From assembly GCA_030734395.1 (NCBI GenBank), contig JAUZTG010000020.1:248001-312000 (forward strand): a stretch of 64,000 nt of DNA, given 5' to 3'. The notes below the pieces were generated by a model. It was not told the origin of the DNA, ran no database searches, and worked only from the letters and a program-made list of their open reading frames with translations. Below are positions 22,380 to 33,741 of the stretch, in pieces (positions within the stretch are counted from its first letter, which is position 1; the number at the start of each line of letters is the position of its first letter). This DNA is from Sarocladium kiliense (Eukaryota; Ascomycota; Sordariomycetes; Hypocreales; Sarocladiaceae). The translations under genes and the position numbers were made by a program.

Positions 22380-24103
22380 ATGACGCCAGCTACCATGGCA
22401 CCCGAGCCACCCCGCGCCGTTGCCCTTGAGGACTTCCTTGCACCCCTCCATATCGATCTCGACAAGGCACACGACCTCTCGCGCCGGTTTCTCGAAACCT
22501 TTCGTGAGCTGTCTGCGAACTCCAATACGCAGTTCCTTGCGACACCAATCTCAGATTCCATCTTGCGGCCTGTGAGCGATCGTGGCCATGCCAGGTGAGA
22601 TGCCGCCAAGGATCTTGAGCTTGTGGGCCATGGACCTGCTAACACCGGTTTCAACAGGCACTTGGCGATTGATATGTGAGTTTGGAAGACCCCAACCACA
22701 GCTAGACCTCTAGATGCGATGTTCCGCCTCGTGGATGTTTGAGGCTGACCAGGATCAGTGGTGGCACCAACTTGCGTGTTGGCTTCATAGAGCTTCTGGG
22801 GAAACAGCCGCAACCGTCCGATGACCTACCTCCCAATGGCCACCTTCATCGATTCTCGAAGCCCACCGATCGAATAAGAAGGCATCTCGAGCGTTCTTGG
22901 CCTATAGCTGATCATTTGAAGAACGAGAATGAGGACAGTCTTTTCCTCTGGATTGGCCAATGTATCGTCGAGGTCGTGGCTCAGGGCTGCGAAACGTTCC
23001 ACCTTCCACGGGATGAGCCGCTTCTCCTAGGTGTCACATTCAGCTTTCCAATGGAGCAGCGGTCATTATCCGAAGCTACTGTTATGGCCATGGGCAAGGG
23101 CTTTGCCATCAGCTCTGATGCCGATCTGGGCGCACGGTTGCAGCAAGGGTATGGCAAAGCTAACGTCACAGGGCTGCCGCCTATTCGTGTTGCTGCTATC
23201 GCCAACGATTCTGTCTCGACGCTTGTATCCTTCATCTTCCAGTACGATGAGACAGTCCACCGTCGAGCTAGCATGGGGCTTATCCTGGGGACTGGGTGCA
23301 ATGCGACGGTGCCTCTGAAATTGCGAGGCCTCCATCGCAATAAGTGGCCACCAAATATAAGCTTACTGCCTGGCGAAGCCTTAGAGGAGGTCAAGGTCAC
23401 GGTCAACACTGAATGGAGTATCAACGGGTCAGCACCGCCGTTGCGAAAGCTCGGGCTAGTAAGCCGCTGGGACGAGATACTGGATTCTCAGAACGAAACG
23501 CCAGGGTTTCAACCACTTGAATACATGACTGCCGGACGGTACCTAGGCGAGCTCGGTCGAATTATGCTTTTGGATTATATGGCCAATGTACTCAAGCTCC
23601 AGGAGGAAACACTGCCAGAAAGGCTCCGGCAAAGACATTCTCTGAGCACGACATTTCTAAGTCACTTCAAGCCTCTTCGCCCCTCGAAGCTGCTGGCCAA
23701 GCTCAAGGATGAGTTTCCAGAGTCGACATCTACAGGAAATTTTGCGTGGACCGAGGAAACGGCAGAAGCTCTTTACGGGATTGCCAAGGCGATCGAATAC
23801 CGAGCTGCTGGTATCATAGCCGCCGCGATCCTTGCGCTACTGGAGCTAGCTGAGGAAGTCCCGGGTCAGCACACACAAGATACCCAGCCGGCTGAGGTTG
23901 GCGTGGGGTACACGGGAGGGTGCATAGTTCATTTCCAGGACTACCTGGTCGACTGTCAGACCTTCATCGATGGGCTGGTGACAAGACGATTCGGCGATAA
24001 TACAATGTGCAGGGTCACTCTCAACCCATGCCACGATGGAGGCATCACTGGAGCAGGAATTCTAGTAGCAGCGGCATCGACGAGTAAGCGCACGAATATG
24101 TGA
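22380..24103 (+). CDS. Atypical (probably regulatory) hexokinase-like protein
   Basis: Three exons (22380-22594, 22658-22675, 22759-24103) give 525 residues. The middle exon is only 18 nt and encodes HLAIDI, completing HLAIDIGGTNLRVGF, the phosphate-1 motif. Also visible are TFSFPMEQ (sugar binding), GLILGTGCNATV (phosphate 2) and NTEWSING. The catalytic-loop motif, normally NDTxGTL, reads NDSVSTL near residue 227: the Asp is kept and the Gly lost. Sequence and start (FLAPLHIDL, then RPVSDR) resemble the non-catalytic hexokinases HxkC/HxkD (XprF) of Aspergillus, which regulate carbon-starvation responses and proteases. Which of the two it matches, and whether it is inactive, are inferences. 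A second in-frame ATG at 22395 is possible. Confidence 0.88.
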
Positions 24104-24741
24104 AGTGTGGCGACCTTGATCGGAGCAGACGGCAAGAGCATAGAGCACGCGCCGACGAAAGTCATTAATGAAAGATTGATGAAGAGTATTGTGGCGACCT
24201 AAGTGGAATCTGTATGTGCTATCTTCTGACATGATACTGATTAGACGCAACCTTCATTGCGGCGAACTGTGTGTAGGTCTTCAGCACTCTACTCATCGCG
24301 ACAATGCCGCTTCTTCTGATGTGATACGGTCTGGCGAATCAGCTGACGGTTTACAGATAAGGGGGTTGAATGAACCCTGTTGTACTGCATATGCATTATC
24401 GAATTTGGGTCTCATTTGGGCAGATCGTCGCGAATTTGTAAGGATTCAAGGCTGCGCGTCTGGCTTTGGCATCTCGAGTAAGCTTACTATCCCGCACTTT
24501 ATGCCATCCAGGAGGTGGCCCGTCTAGAATGTGCAACTTGACGTGCCACGATCTCCGTTTTCCTTTTCTTATATCGATCATTGAGCCGGATGCTTGAATT
24601 CGCTTCCCATCTCGTTTATCCACAGCTTTCTTGTTGCACCCATATGCAAGTCGGACGACGCCAAGGACGAACTCCCAGGGAGGTTTGAAGAATCAAGACC
24701 GGGCATCCGCGTTCGGAGCCAGGGCGACTGAGTTATACATC
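24104..24741. other. Intergenic region
   Basis: This 638 bp stretch is comparatively AT-rich and has no supported ORF. It probably holds the hexokinase-like 3' flank and the promoter of the MFS gene at 24742. Confidence 0.5.
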
Positions 24742-26828
24742 ATGGTGACACCAGGAGCGCGTCAGAAGATTCGGGCTGGAGCGGAAGGCGTCGAGCAGTC
24801 GATCAACGCCTTAATGCCACCTGTGCTTGGCGCTGAGCAGGTAGAAAGCGGTTCAACCGGCTACACCAACGGAAAGCAGGACACAACAAGACAAAATGAC
24901 GCCGACAACATTGACGAAACGAATACAGAGGCTTCGCCGTTGCTTCGAAATGGTAGCTCGGGCTTCTCGTCGTCTACAAAACCGAGTCCCTACCTCGGGA
25001 ATATCACGCGCACCCGCTTCTGGCTCATCTTCTCCCAGCTCATGATTTGCCTCCTCATCAGCTGCTTCGACATGACCATCATGGCGTCCTCGCACCCTGT
25101 CATTACGAGTTATTTCCATGCGTCTCACCTCGCCTCGTGGTTGTCTACGGCACCGATGGTGACTATGACTGTGATGCAGCCCTTGGCTGGCCGTGTGAGC
25201 GATGCTGTGGGGAGGAAGCCGTTGTTCATCGGTGGGATGATTGTATTCACTGTAGCTACGGTATGGTGTTCCTTGGCGACCAGTATTGAGAGTTTCATTC
25301 TGGCAAGGGCGCTGTTGGGCTTTGGAGGAGGGACGGCAATGTCGTTGAGTGCTATCATCCTGAGCGATCTGGTGAAGATCGAGTAGGTTTATGGTCTCCC
25401 GCTCATCCCACAAAGCGGCTCTTGGGCAGCAGTCTCGAGTGTCGAAGCAGTGTACTAACGAAACCCTTGTTCGCAGATACCGTGGTTCTTATCAAGCCTA
25501 TGCCAATCTCGTATACGGGGTCGGCTCGTCAATGGGCGCTGCACTGGGAGGCTTCATGGCTGAACACCTTGGATGGCGATGGGAGTTCGGCGTCCAAGTC
25601 CCGCCGCTTGTTATCTCTATCACTGTTGCATATATGACCATTCCTGGCGACCTCGGTCTCCGAAGCAGCAGGAAGTCTCTACGACAGACGATACGAGACT
25701 TCGACTCGCTGGGGGCTGTGATTCTTACGGTCTTCATCACTTTCATGATCCTTGGACTGAACCTGGGAGGGAACGAGCTTCCTTGTAAGTCTACACAAGC
25801 CTTACGTTCCCCTTGACGTCCCGACACAACACTGAACGCGTCTTCAGGGTCACATCCCTTCATCATCACGGCGTTGGCGCTCTGTGCTGTCTCCGGTCCA
25901 CTTTTCATTCTGGCGGAAAAGCGAGCACAACTTCCTGTCATGCCTCTGAAGCTTTTGGTGACGACTCCTCGTGCGAACATCGTCTACACCAACTTTCTCT
26001 GTGCTATCCTCAGCAATGCAATTCTTTTCAACATGTAAGTCATCACACTATTCTAGCTGCCGTTTTTGTTGTTACTTTGATTGTTGTTCTACGAAGCCTG
26101 GACAGCGTACCTTTTTTGTCATTCCGGGCCTGGCGACCGAGCTTCTGCTCACCTCATGAATGGAAGCTGTAGATACTAGCTGATCCTTCCATAGGCCCCT
26201 CTACTTTCAAGCAGTGATGCTTACAAGTGCTACATCCTCCGGCCTTCGGCTTGTTCTACCAACAGTAATCACGTCCCTCTCCGGCGCAGCAACAGGCTTC
26301 GCTATCAACTACAGTGGTCGCATCAAGTGGCCAGTTACGACTGGCCCTCTTCTCTACATCATCGGCCTCATATGCCTGTCTCTCCTCCGCCGACATTTAC
26401 CTGACATCATTTACCATCTTGTTCTCGTACCCACCTTCATCGGTCAGGGTATGCAGATGCCAGGGACGTTCATGGCGCTCCTCGGGTCCTCAACACAGGA
26501 GGAGCAAGCTGTCGTCACGGCCATTCTCACACTTTGGAGGAGCATGGGCATGGTCCTCGGGGTTGCCCTTAGCAGCGTTGCTGTGCAGAATGGCCTGGTA
26601 CACTACCTGGGCAAGTATGTTGTTGGTGACGAGGCAGAGAAGTACATACGACTGGCAAGAAGGGATGTCGCTTCCGTCAGGAACATGCCGGAACCGTATC
26701 GTGAACAAGTCGTCACGTCTTATGCTGCAGCCTTGCGGCTGACGTTCATATGCGGTGTGGCCATGGCTGTTGTGGCCGCGTTGATCATCATTCCAGCTAG
26801 GATCAAGCGCTTCCCAGCCAGGAAATGA
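24742..26828 (+). CDS. MFS transporter, DHA2 / vacuolar amino acid type
   Basis: Four exons (24742-25382, 25477-25784, 25848-26034, 26195-26828; introns 94, 63 and 160 bp) give 589 residues with about fourteen membrane segments. MFS motif A reads GRVSDAVGRKPLF, and the DHA2-type motif C region reads VYGVGSSMGAALGGFMAEHLGWRW. The protein resembles the Vba/Fnx1 group, which move basic amino acids into the vacuole. An acidic dileucine (EASPLL) in the N-terminal tail fits vacuolar sorting. The substrate is an inference. The first donor is read as GTAGGT, giving KIE-YRGSYQAY across the junction. The gene converges on CEF1, with 161 bp between stop codons. Confidence 0.85.
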
Positions 26829-26989
26829 TGGCTTTCATATGTCAAGGATCAACTTCTTGAAAGTCACGTAACTACTGATCATCGTTGCCGCGGGGGCTAT
26901 GAACATGGAATTTGAGGTGTCCCACCGTTGGGTCCTCCCAAGACATTGTATACTACATCCCAATCATACATGCTATTTCGCTGATCGTC

Positions 26990-29386
26990 CTAATGATACC
27001 CATTCGTCCTCTGCGTAACCAATGCATCCAACTCGTCTTTCGCTCTCCTGTACTCCTCTTGCGCTTCTCTCTCCCTTCTGCTGATGAATCCAGCCTCTGC
27101 CCTGAGCGCTTCCAGTCTACGGGTAACAGCCACATCTTCAGACATGGCGAGCGTCCTGAAGCCGCTGAGTGCTGCCGTCGCTTTATTCAGCGCCTCTGCT
27201 GCGTCGCCGATCTTGTCCTTGAGCATCTTCTGCCGTTTTTGGTAGCCGCCCAAGTGCAGTGCGAGCTTCTTCTCGAGTTTAGCTCCTTGTTCGGCAGAAG
27301 CCATTATAGTGTCTTGCACGGCCTGGGAGAAGTTGTTAGCTGAGTCGTCGGGCGTGACATGATAAGGTAAGGAACTTACATCGAAGGCTGCTCTAATCGC
27401 GGTTTCTTGCTCCTTCTCATCGTCGTTGTAGCATCCAAGTCCTAGAAAGGTTGAGGTGCTAGCTCGGCTCTCAAAGATGGTCTGGATTTCCTCGAAGCTC
27501 GGCAACGACTGAGTCTCTGACATGATCAGCAGTCGGGCGTCTGCTAGTGAATTATCGTCGATATGAGGCAGAGGAGCCGGTCGGCCCTTGAGTTGTGATC
27601 CAGGAAGGGGAAATTTGACTGCGTCATTGGCCATCAGGTTCGCAGCTTCGCGTGCGACAAGGGCTTCGGCGGGATTCTCCAGCTTGTCAGCCTGCTTCAG
27701 CAATGCGGCCAGATCCACGGTGCTGGGCCTTGGGAGATCCTTTTGCATGACTTGGGTGCGTCTTCGGCGTTCGAGTTCCTCCTCAGCTGCGCGACGTTGT
27801 TGTTCCCGGCGATCCCTCTCGGCGGCATCCTCTTCTGTCATCTCGTCTGTCGCCATTAATTCTTGCTGGTCTTCAGGTATCTCAAACTCCCATTCCGAAT
27901 CCTTCGGCTTGGGCAGAGCTGCAAGCCCGGAACGGACCTGGTTGCGCAACGCCATGTCTCGCATCCGCAAATCACGAGGCGTTGCTGATGCCAACGACAT
28001 GCCGTCATCCTGGTTCAGGGCGAAGCTATCGCGGGGTGTCCTCATCGGTGTTTGACCAGGTCGTGCAGGCGTTGCACCACCGTCAGCTCCAGCACGCATG
28101 GGGGTTGCCATCGGGTTTGGAGTAGCCATTGTGTGTTTTCGAGGCGCGATACCATCGAAGCCTGTCGAGCTGGACCCTTCGTGGAGGGGAGTGTTTTCTC
28201 CACCAAGCAACGCTGAATTCGTATCGTTGAGTGCTCGAATATTGCGAATCTCGTTGGCGATGTGATCCTCCTGTGCAGGAGCTCGGGGTGTGCGAATAGG
28301 GGCGTTTGAGTTGAGTGTAGAATAGGAGTTTACGAGGCCTCGAGTTGCGTCGTTGTCGCTCGCTCGTGCCATCATATTGGCAGACTCTCCCATCTTCCCC
28401 ATTTTCACGATCTCCTCGAGCTCGCCTTCACCAACTTGTGGAGCTGGCAGATTCAGGGCACGCCGCTTACTGCTTTGCTCCGCCTCACGAATCTTTTGCA
28501 TCTGGCCAGCCTTAATCGCTGCCTTTTGCGACTCTGACGTCCCGTCCTTGTCGTTCTTGCGCCTCTTCCTCTCGCCATCCTCATCTTCGTCTCCCTTCCT
28601 CTTGCTGGCAAGTTGCTGTTTTCGTGGGTCGAAAGCCTCCCGTTGCTTCTCGTTGCGGACCATTTCCTCGGACGTGTCGTAGAAGCCAGCCGCAGCTCTC
28701 TTCTCGAATGGGATGTCCGCATTGTAGTCCATTTCACCCTTCTTGCGCGTTGTGACCTTGATGTTGATGCCAGCGGTCTTTAACTCTCTGCGCTTCTGGA
28801 GAGCGGCGAGCCGGCGAGACTCCTCTTGCTGACGCTCACGAGCCTTTCGCTTTGCCTTCTTTCCTTGTGTGTTGGCCAAGCGGGCGCGAGCCTCGCTCAG
28901 CATCTCCTTCTCGTCCTCATCAAGGTCGATCGTATCGGGTCGCGCAGGCTTCGTCTCCGGGTCAGGGTCGAGTTCGCCAGGTCGTAACCTCCTCACGTCA
29001 TCAGCGCTCGGGGCTTGCGTTTCTCCTCCATCGGGACCAGTCAGTCCCAGACTTGAAGTTTCGCGCGCCTCGGCCTCGTCAAGCAGTTTCTGGTAGCGCT
29101 CGAGACATTGGTTGGCAGTCCGACCGACGATGGGGGCGATGGTGCGCCATTGCGTTGGCATAATCTTTGCCAGATGCAGCAGCTTCTCATCCTCCTCCTT
29201 GCTCCATTCGATCTTCTTGATGCTTGGGTCGAGCCATTCGTTCCAGCGAGCCTTGCACTGCTTGGCCGTCTTCCGCGCAAGCAGCGACGAGACGCGTGCC
29301 CACTGGTTGAGGCCATATTTGGAGACGGAGGCCTTGAGGATCTCATCCTCAATATTGGTCCAAACACCTCCCTTAACGACCGGCAT
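26990..29386 (-). CDS. CEF1: Pre-mRNA splicing factor Cef1/Cdc5
   Basis: Cef1/Cdc5 is a core scaffold of the Prp19 (NineTeen) complex needed for spliceosome activation. Two exons (29386-27380, 27322-26990) give 779 residues. The N-terminus carries the two Myb-type repeats of the family (GGVWTNIEDEILKASVSKYG, then IEWSKEEDEKLLHLAKIMP). A basic, coiled-coil-rich middle follows, with repeated TPR/TPM patches (NPMATPMR, RPGQTPMRTP) like the phosphorylated region of Cdc5. The C-terminus is helical. The 57 bp intron is a multiple of three without a stop, so it can look coding. Removing it gives RAAFDAVQDTIMASAEQGA, which matches the family better. Confidence 0.95.
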   Translation of the reverse strand: MPVVKGGVWTNIEDEILKASVSKYGLNQWARVSSLLARKTAKQCKARWNEWLDPSIKKIEWSKEEDEKLLHLAKIMPTQWRTIAPIVGRTANQCLERYQKLLDEAEARETSSLGLTGPDGGETQAPSADDVRRLRPGELDPDPETKPARPDTIDLDEDEKEMLSEARARLANTQGKKAKRKARERQQEESRRLAALQKRRELKTAGINIKVTTRKKGEMDYNADIPFEKRAAAGFYDTSEEMVRNEKQREAFDPRKQQLASKRKGDEDEDGERKRRKNDKDGTSESQKAAIKAGQMQKIREAEQSSKRRALNLPAPQVGEGELEEIVKMGKMGESANMMARASDNDATRGLVNSYSTLNSNAPIRTPRAPAQEDHIANEIRNIRALNDTNSALLGGENTPLHEGSSSTGFDGIAPRKHTMATPNPMATPMRAGADGGATPARPGQTPMRTPRDSFALNQDDGMSLASATPRDLRMRDMALRNQVRSGLAALPKPKDSEWEFEIPEDQQELMATDEMTEEDAAERDRREQQRRAAEEELERRRRTQVMQKDLPRPSTVDLAALLKQADKLENPAEALVAREAANLMANDAVKFPLPGSQLKGRPAPLPHIDDNSLADARLLIMSETQSLPSFEEIQTIFESRASTSTFLGLGCYNDDEKEQETAIRAAFDVSSLPYHVTPDDSANNFSQAVQDTIMASAEQGAKLEKKLALHLGGYQKRQKMLKDKIGDAAEALNKATAALSGFRTLAMSEDVAVTRRLEALRAEAGFISRREREAQEEYRRAKDELDALVTQRTNGYH

Positions 29387-31041
29387 TGTGATGAGGTTCT
29401 GCGGGCGCGCAGAGGGATGGAGCTGGTGCTGGTGGGTGATGGCGGCTGCGACAGCTCCAGGCGTCGCAGAAAAGTGAAATCACGGGCGACCAGAACGCCC
29501 GGTGAGAGTTGCTGAGTCAGTCTCACACACGCGCTGATTGGCCTGACGAATGATCTTCACCGACGGCCCACTTACCCAGCTCAAGCTCTCACCGAGCTCA
29601 CCGGGATCAGTCGAATGTGCAGGTGAACCTTGCGTCGTCGCGATAGATTTCATTGCAAACAGTATTTATAAGGTCTTGCCCAATCGAGTAAGATATCAGT
29701 ACGGACCCAGGGTTTATCGCTATCCCGAACATAAGGAATTGGCATTAGGGTGCGACACAACTACTTGTGCACTGGCTTGCACCATCCTATGCTGGAGAGC
29801 TATGATGCTATTTTCGCGCAGAAGTCACAGTAGTACATCACAGAGACAATTTTTTGGAAGGACATGGTTGGGAAGCTACAGCTGGAGGTGATTCATCAGA
29901 CATATCATCTTCAAAGTCCTTAGTCGAGGGACCTTCCGGTTGCCTCATCCTCTAGCAATGCGGCCTCTCGGACACTGTCCGAAACTTGTGTCTCTTTCTG
30001 GAGATGGGATGGGAGCCCTTCATGGAACGCGTGAGAAGTCTTATCACTTTAAGCATCTAGATCCTCATCAGCCTGTCAGGAACCAGTACCCGGTTGAGCT
30101 TTCTCACTGCAAGCGGAGTCTCGGCGGCCCTCCCAGTCCGATCTCCGCTCCTGTGGCTGCTGGAGCTTCCACTCCGCAAACCATGCGCCACAGCTTGAAG
30201 CGCGCGCGGGGAGGCTTAGAAATCCAATCCGAGACACGACGCGTTTTCGCTCCAGGGGACTTGTGCAACCTCCATCGCTATCTCCCCAGCATTAGGAACA
30301 TCTCTGGTGTGCGTCATCGATTCGTTGGCCTGCTCGATGGCGCTCATGCATCCATCCCCATCGTTGGGGAAGCCGGCTGATTGGATGTGGCTGACGATCA
30401 GCACCGTGACCACGCATGCATCGACTGACTACTACCTGCTTTGTAGGTTGAGCTGCGCGGATCTTCGGCCGTGAACCTCGCTGATAACACGAGGAACTAC
30501 TCAGTAGCTTCAGCATTTAAACTTGATGATAGTGCCAGCTCTGGGGGACTTCTGTGTTGCTGAGGTGGACTCCAGCTTTATCAGCCAACCACCTTCCCCA
30601 CGTAGCGTCACTATCGCAGCGGTACCTACGCTTGTTAGGTAATCTGGTGGGGATTACTCGTACCTGTCGCACTCGAACTGCTAGTGTGTGTCGCTTGTTG
30701 CGCTCCCTGCTCTGCTGGCCCCAATCACGGGGAGACCCCGAAACCCGGTCTAGTATCGCATTCAACCAGATTCCTGCCTCCCATCCCTTGGTTTTACGTA
30801 TCTACACAGTCATCATTTTCCTCATTTTTCGTCATTACCGTCGTTGTGTTTGAACGCACCTTGTTCTGTGGCCCGTGAAGCGTGAGAGCCGTGTCGGAAC
30901 TGGCATCTAGCAGATCTCATCGTCATCGGAGATGGGCTTCAAACACCACAATCTATCGTAGCAGTCCCTCCGATTGCTGATTGTGCAACCGCTGCGTCGT
31001 ACGCCTGGCTTTTCCCTGGATTACCTTGCACAGCAACCATC
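29387..31041. other. Divergent CEF1/MFS intergenic region
   Basis: This 1.66 kb stretch between divergent start codons has no supported ORF, tRNA or repeat. It contains the CEF1 promoter (proximal 200 bp) and, near 30.7-31.0 kb, a pyrimidine-rich leader for the MFS gene at 31042. Confidence 0.45.
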
Positions 31042-32993
31042 ATGGGTGCTCCAAAACCACCTGCGGCGCAACGGCCTCACATCCGTGAGATCGACGCGGA
31101 CTCAGGCGAAGCTTCTCCTCTACTCGCAGGCGAGTCCTCGAGGAGCTCAGGGAGCTCAGAGTCGGACATCCCACGACTATCGACCCAAGGCACCTGGAAC
31201 GGCCTCGACGATTTCGAAGGCCTCCCATGGTGGCGCGTACCCTCGGTCAGTGAACTAATGCTAAACTACCTATAATCTTGAAGCTCTCGGCGCTGACAGT
31301 ACCCCAGGTGTGGTTCATCATCTTGCCTATGCCTGTCTTCACCCTGGCATTCGGTGGCATCATGGTTCCCAAGTTGAACTTGTTCGTCCGCATAGACCTT
31401 GTCTATGTGAAGGCTCTCGCTGACCTTGTTGTCCTGTAGGATCCTGAGCCTGGTCTGCAAGCAGTATTTCGCCGATCATGGCTTGGATGACCCAAACTCA
31501 GGCTTACCTCCGATCATTGCCGGCGGAGACAACCCACAGTGCACCATTCCTGGCGTGCAACGAAACGCATCCAAGTTCCTGCTCGTCATGAACCTTATCA
31601 CTGGGCTTCTCAGCGCTCTTATCGCACCCAAGATGGGCAAACTATCTGATCGCTACGGGAGGACACGATTGATGGCCCTCTCTTCGTGTGGTGGTGTCGT
31701 GAATGAAATCATCACGATCATCGTGGCCAAGAACTCTGAGTTCTTAGATTACCGCTGGCTGATTGTGGGTAGTATATTTGATGGGCTTACAGGATCGTTC
31801 ACCGCAGGATCCATTCTCGCCCACTCCTATATCGCCGACTGCACTCCGCCGGCAAAGCGCGCTGTTGCGGTCGGATGGATCCAGGCGTGTCTCTTCGGCG
31901 GTCTCGCCTTCGGTCCGCTCATCTCTGGCTACTTTATCGCCTACACGGGCAATCTCATCTCCTTCTTCTATGTCGCTGTCGCCTGCCATGCCTTCTTCAT
32001 CTTGTTCATTCGGTTCGTTACACCGGATTCCCTCAGTAAAAAGTCGCAGAAGCTTGCTCAAGAGAAGTGGTCTCAAGGCAAGAACAAGAGGGAAGAAATG
32101 AAAGCAACCTCGCGCTTGATGCAGATTGCGGGCCTTGCTGATCCCCTCAAGGCTTTGTGGCCCCGAGGTCCGGGGACTTCCTCTGCTTTGCGACGGAACC
32201 TTGTTGCACTGGCTGTGACTGACACCATAATCATGACGTCTTCTATGGGTGCCGGCGCCGTCATTTTGTTGTACAGCAAGTACCTCTTTGACTGGGACAA
32301 CCTCACGAGCTCGCAATTCATCTCGACCCTGTCGCTCGTCCGAGTTGTCGCCCTTATGGTTATACTGCCCCTCATCAATTACTTTGGACGAGTTCGCCCA
32401 GCCGCTCGTTTACGTCGCGAATCGGGCACCATTCCAGTGGATCGAAACACTGGTGCGGACCGGCTTGATCTCTGGGTACTGAGGCTTGCCTTGGTTTCTG
32501 ACATCATTGGCATCTTTGGCTATATCTTTGTCCGTTCTGGAACTCTCTTCTTCCTGAGTGGCATGTTGACGGCATTCGGAGGTCTGGGTAGTGCCACAAC
32601 CCAGGCGGCCTTGACGAAACATGTACCGCAAGAACGTGTTGGACAAGTTCTTGGAGCTGTCGGCATGGCACATGCTCTTGCGCGCGTTATTGGCCCAATC
32701 ATCTTCAATGGCATCTACGCCCTTACCGTGGAGCCGTTCCCGCAAGCCGTATTCGTCACGCTTGCGGGCCTGTTCGCCATAGCTATCGTCTCTGCGTTCA
32801 TCATCCGGCCGCATGGTAAGCTTGACACCAATACTCAACTTGCGTTTCGATACTAATAAGTCCATGAATAGTCCATTGGCAAGATGGTGACACCGACGAG
32901 GCTGAGCAAGAAGCGCTTTCTCCGACCCAGGTGATCCTTGGCTCAGCGGTCACTCCGCCCCAGTATGAGGATGACCCGCTGATAGTCCATTAA
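31042..32993 (+). CDS. MFS transporter, tetracycline-efflux-like (DHA1 type)
   Basis: Four exons (31042-31245, 31308-31381, 31440-32815, 32872-32993; introns 62, 58 and 56 bp) give 591 residues with about twelve membrane segments. Motif A is GKLSDRYGRTRLM. Junctions restore PSVWFIILPMPVF and PKLNLILSLVCKQYF. The last intron has the ideal branch site TACTAATAAG, and the final exon adds a hydrophilic tail. The second intron starts with the uncommon donor GTTCGT. An N-terminal acidic dileucine (EASPLL) suggests vacuolar or endosomal sorting. The group is often labelled tetracycline-resistance-like; the substrate is unknown. Confidence 0.83.
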
Positions 32994-33741
32994 CCTATAC
33001 TCGTGTGCCTTGAATTCATGTGGATTTCATACTTTCGTTTAGAATACACGCCCAGTCACCAGGGCAGGGAGTTGGTGGTTAAGATTGGTTTGCTGAGCAT
33101 ATATACGATCTACGACAAGATGTACTTGTTTGAATAAAAATGCAATTAGAAGCTATATGAATGACCTCAATGTTCCTTGTCTCTTAAGTTTTCAGGTGCG
33201 AAGTCCCGTTTGCTCGGATAGTTTCACCGTGTGATTATCGATTCGCGAATATTGATGAGCCTTCCGCACTCCAAGGCTAATCTGCAGCATGCACTCGAAT
33301 ATTTCTCACATATAAATAAGCCCTCAATTGGAATATGCTGAGCCACACTAAGCATTGCGTACGCCTTCGTAATCCTGCGAATGGTTGGTGTCGGATGCGT
33401 TCTCATTGCAGGGTAGCGACACCCGCACCTAGGCGACGCGCCGTCCCCTCGCATCATTCCTCCATCAACGACAACAAGGCGAAACTGAATGAAGTGAACT
33501 TCAGAGGTTTACAATCTCGAGAACAGCTCCCAACTCGGTTGATAATAGAGGAGCTGAGGACGCATACTCACGGGTGAGTCCAGACTTCTGAGCGCCCGCG
33601 CGAAACAGCTGACTGAGCATCTCCAAATCTAGGGTCTTCCAACCCATAACTGTTCATTCGGCCCTTGCTTGCTTGCGCCTTGTGTGCCGGCAGACCTCTA
33701 TCGCTACTTCTAACTGCTACCATACGAAAGCTTGCCAAGGC
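32994..33741. other. Intergenic region
   Basis: This 748 bp stretch has an AT-rich first half, likely the 3' end signals of the MFS gene (AATAAAAATG near 33134), and a second half that is the FHIT promoter. No ORF is supported. Confidence 0.5.

Noticed and set aside
22310..22813. Arg-rich minus-strand frame antisense to the hexokinase 5' end
   Set aside because: A shadow of the coding strand; no ATG-led or family-like sequence.
26990..29386. CEF1 as a single 798-residue exon
   Set aside because: The 57 bp segment 27323-27379 has a GTAAGT donor and CAG acceptor, and its removal improves the family match.
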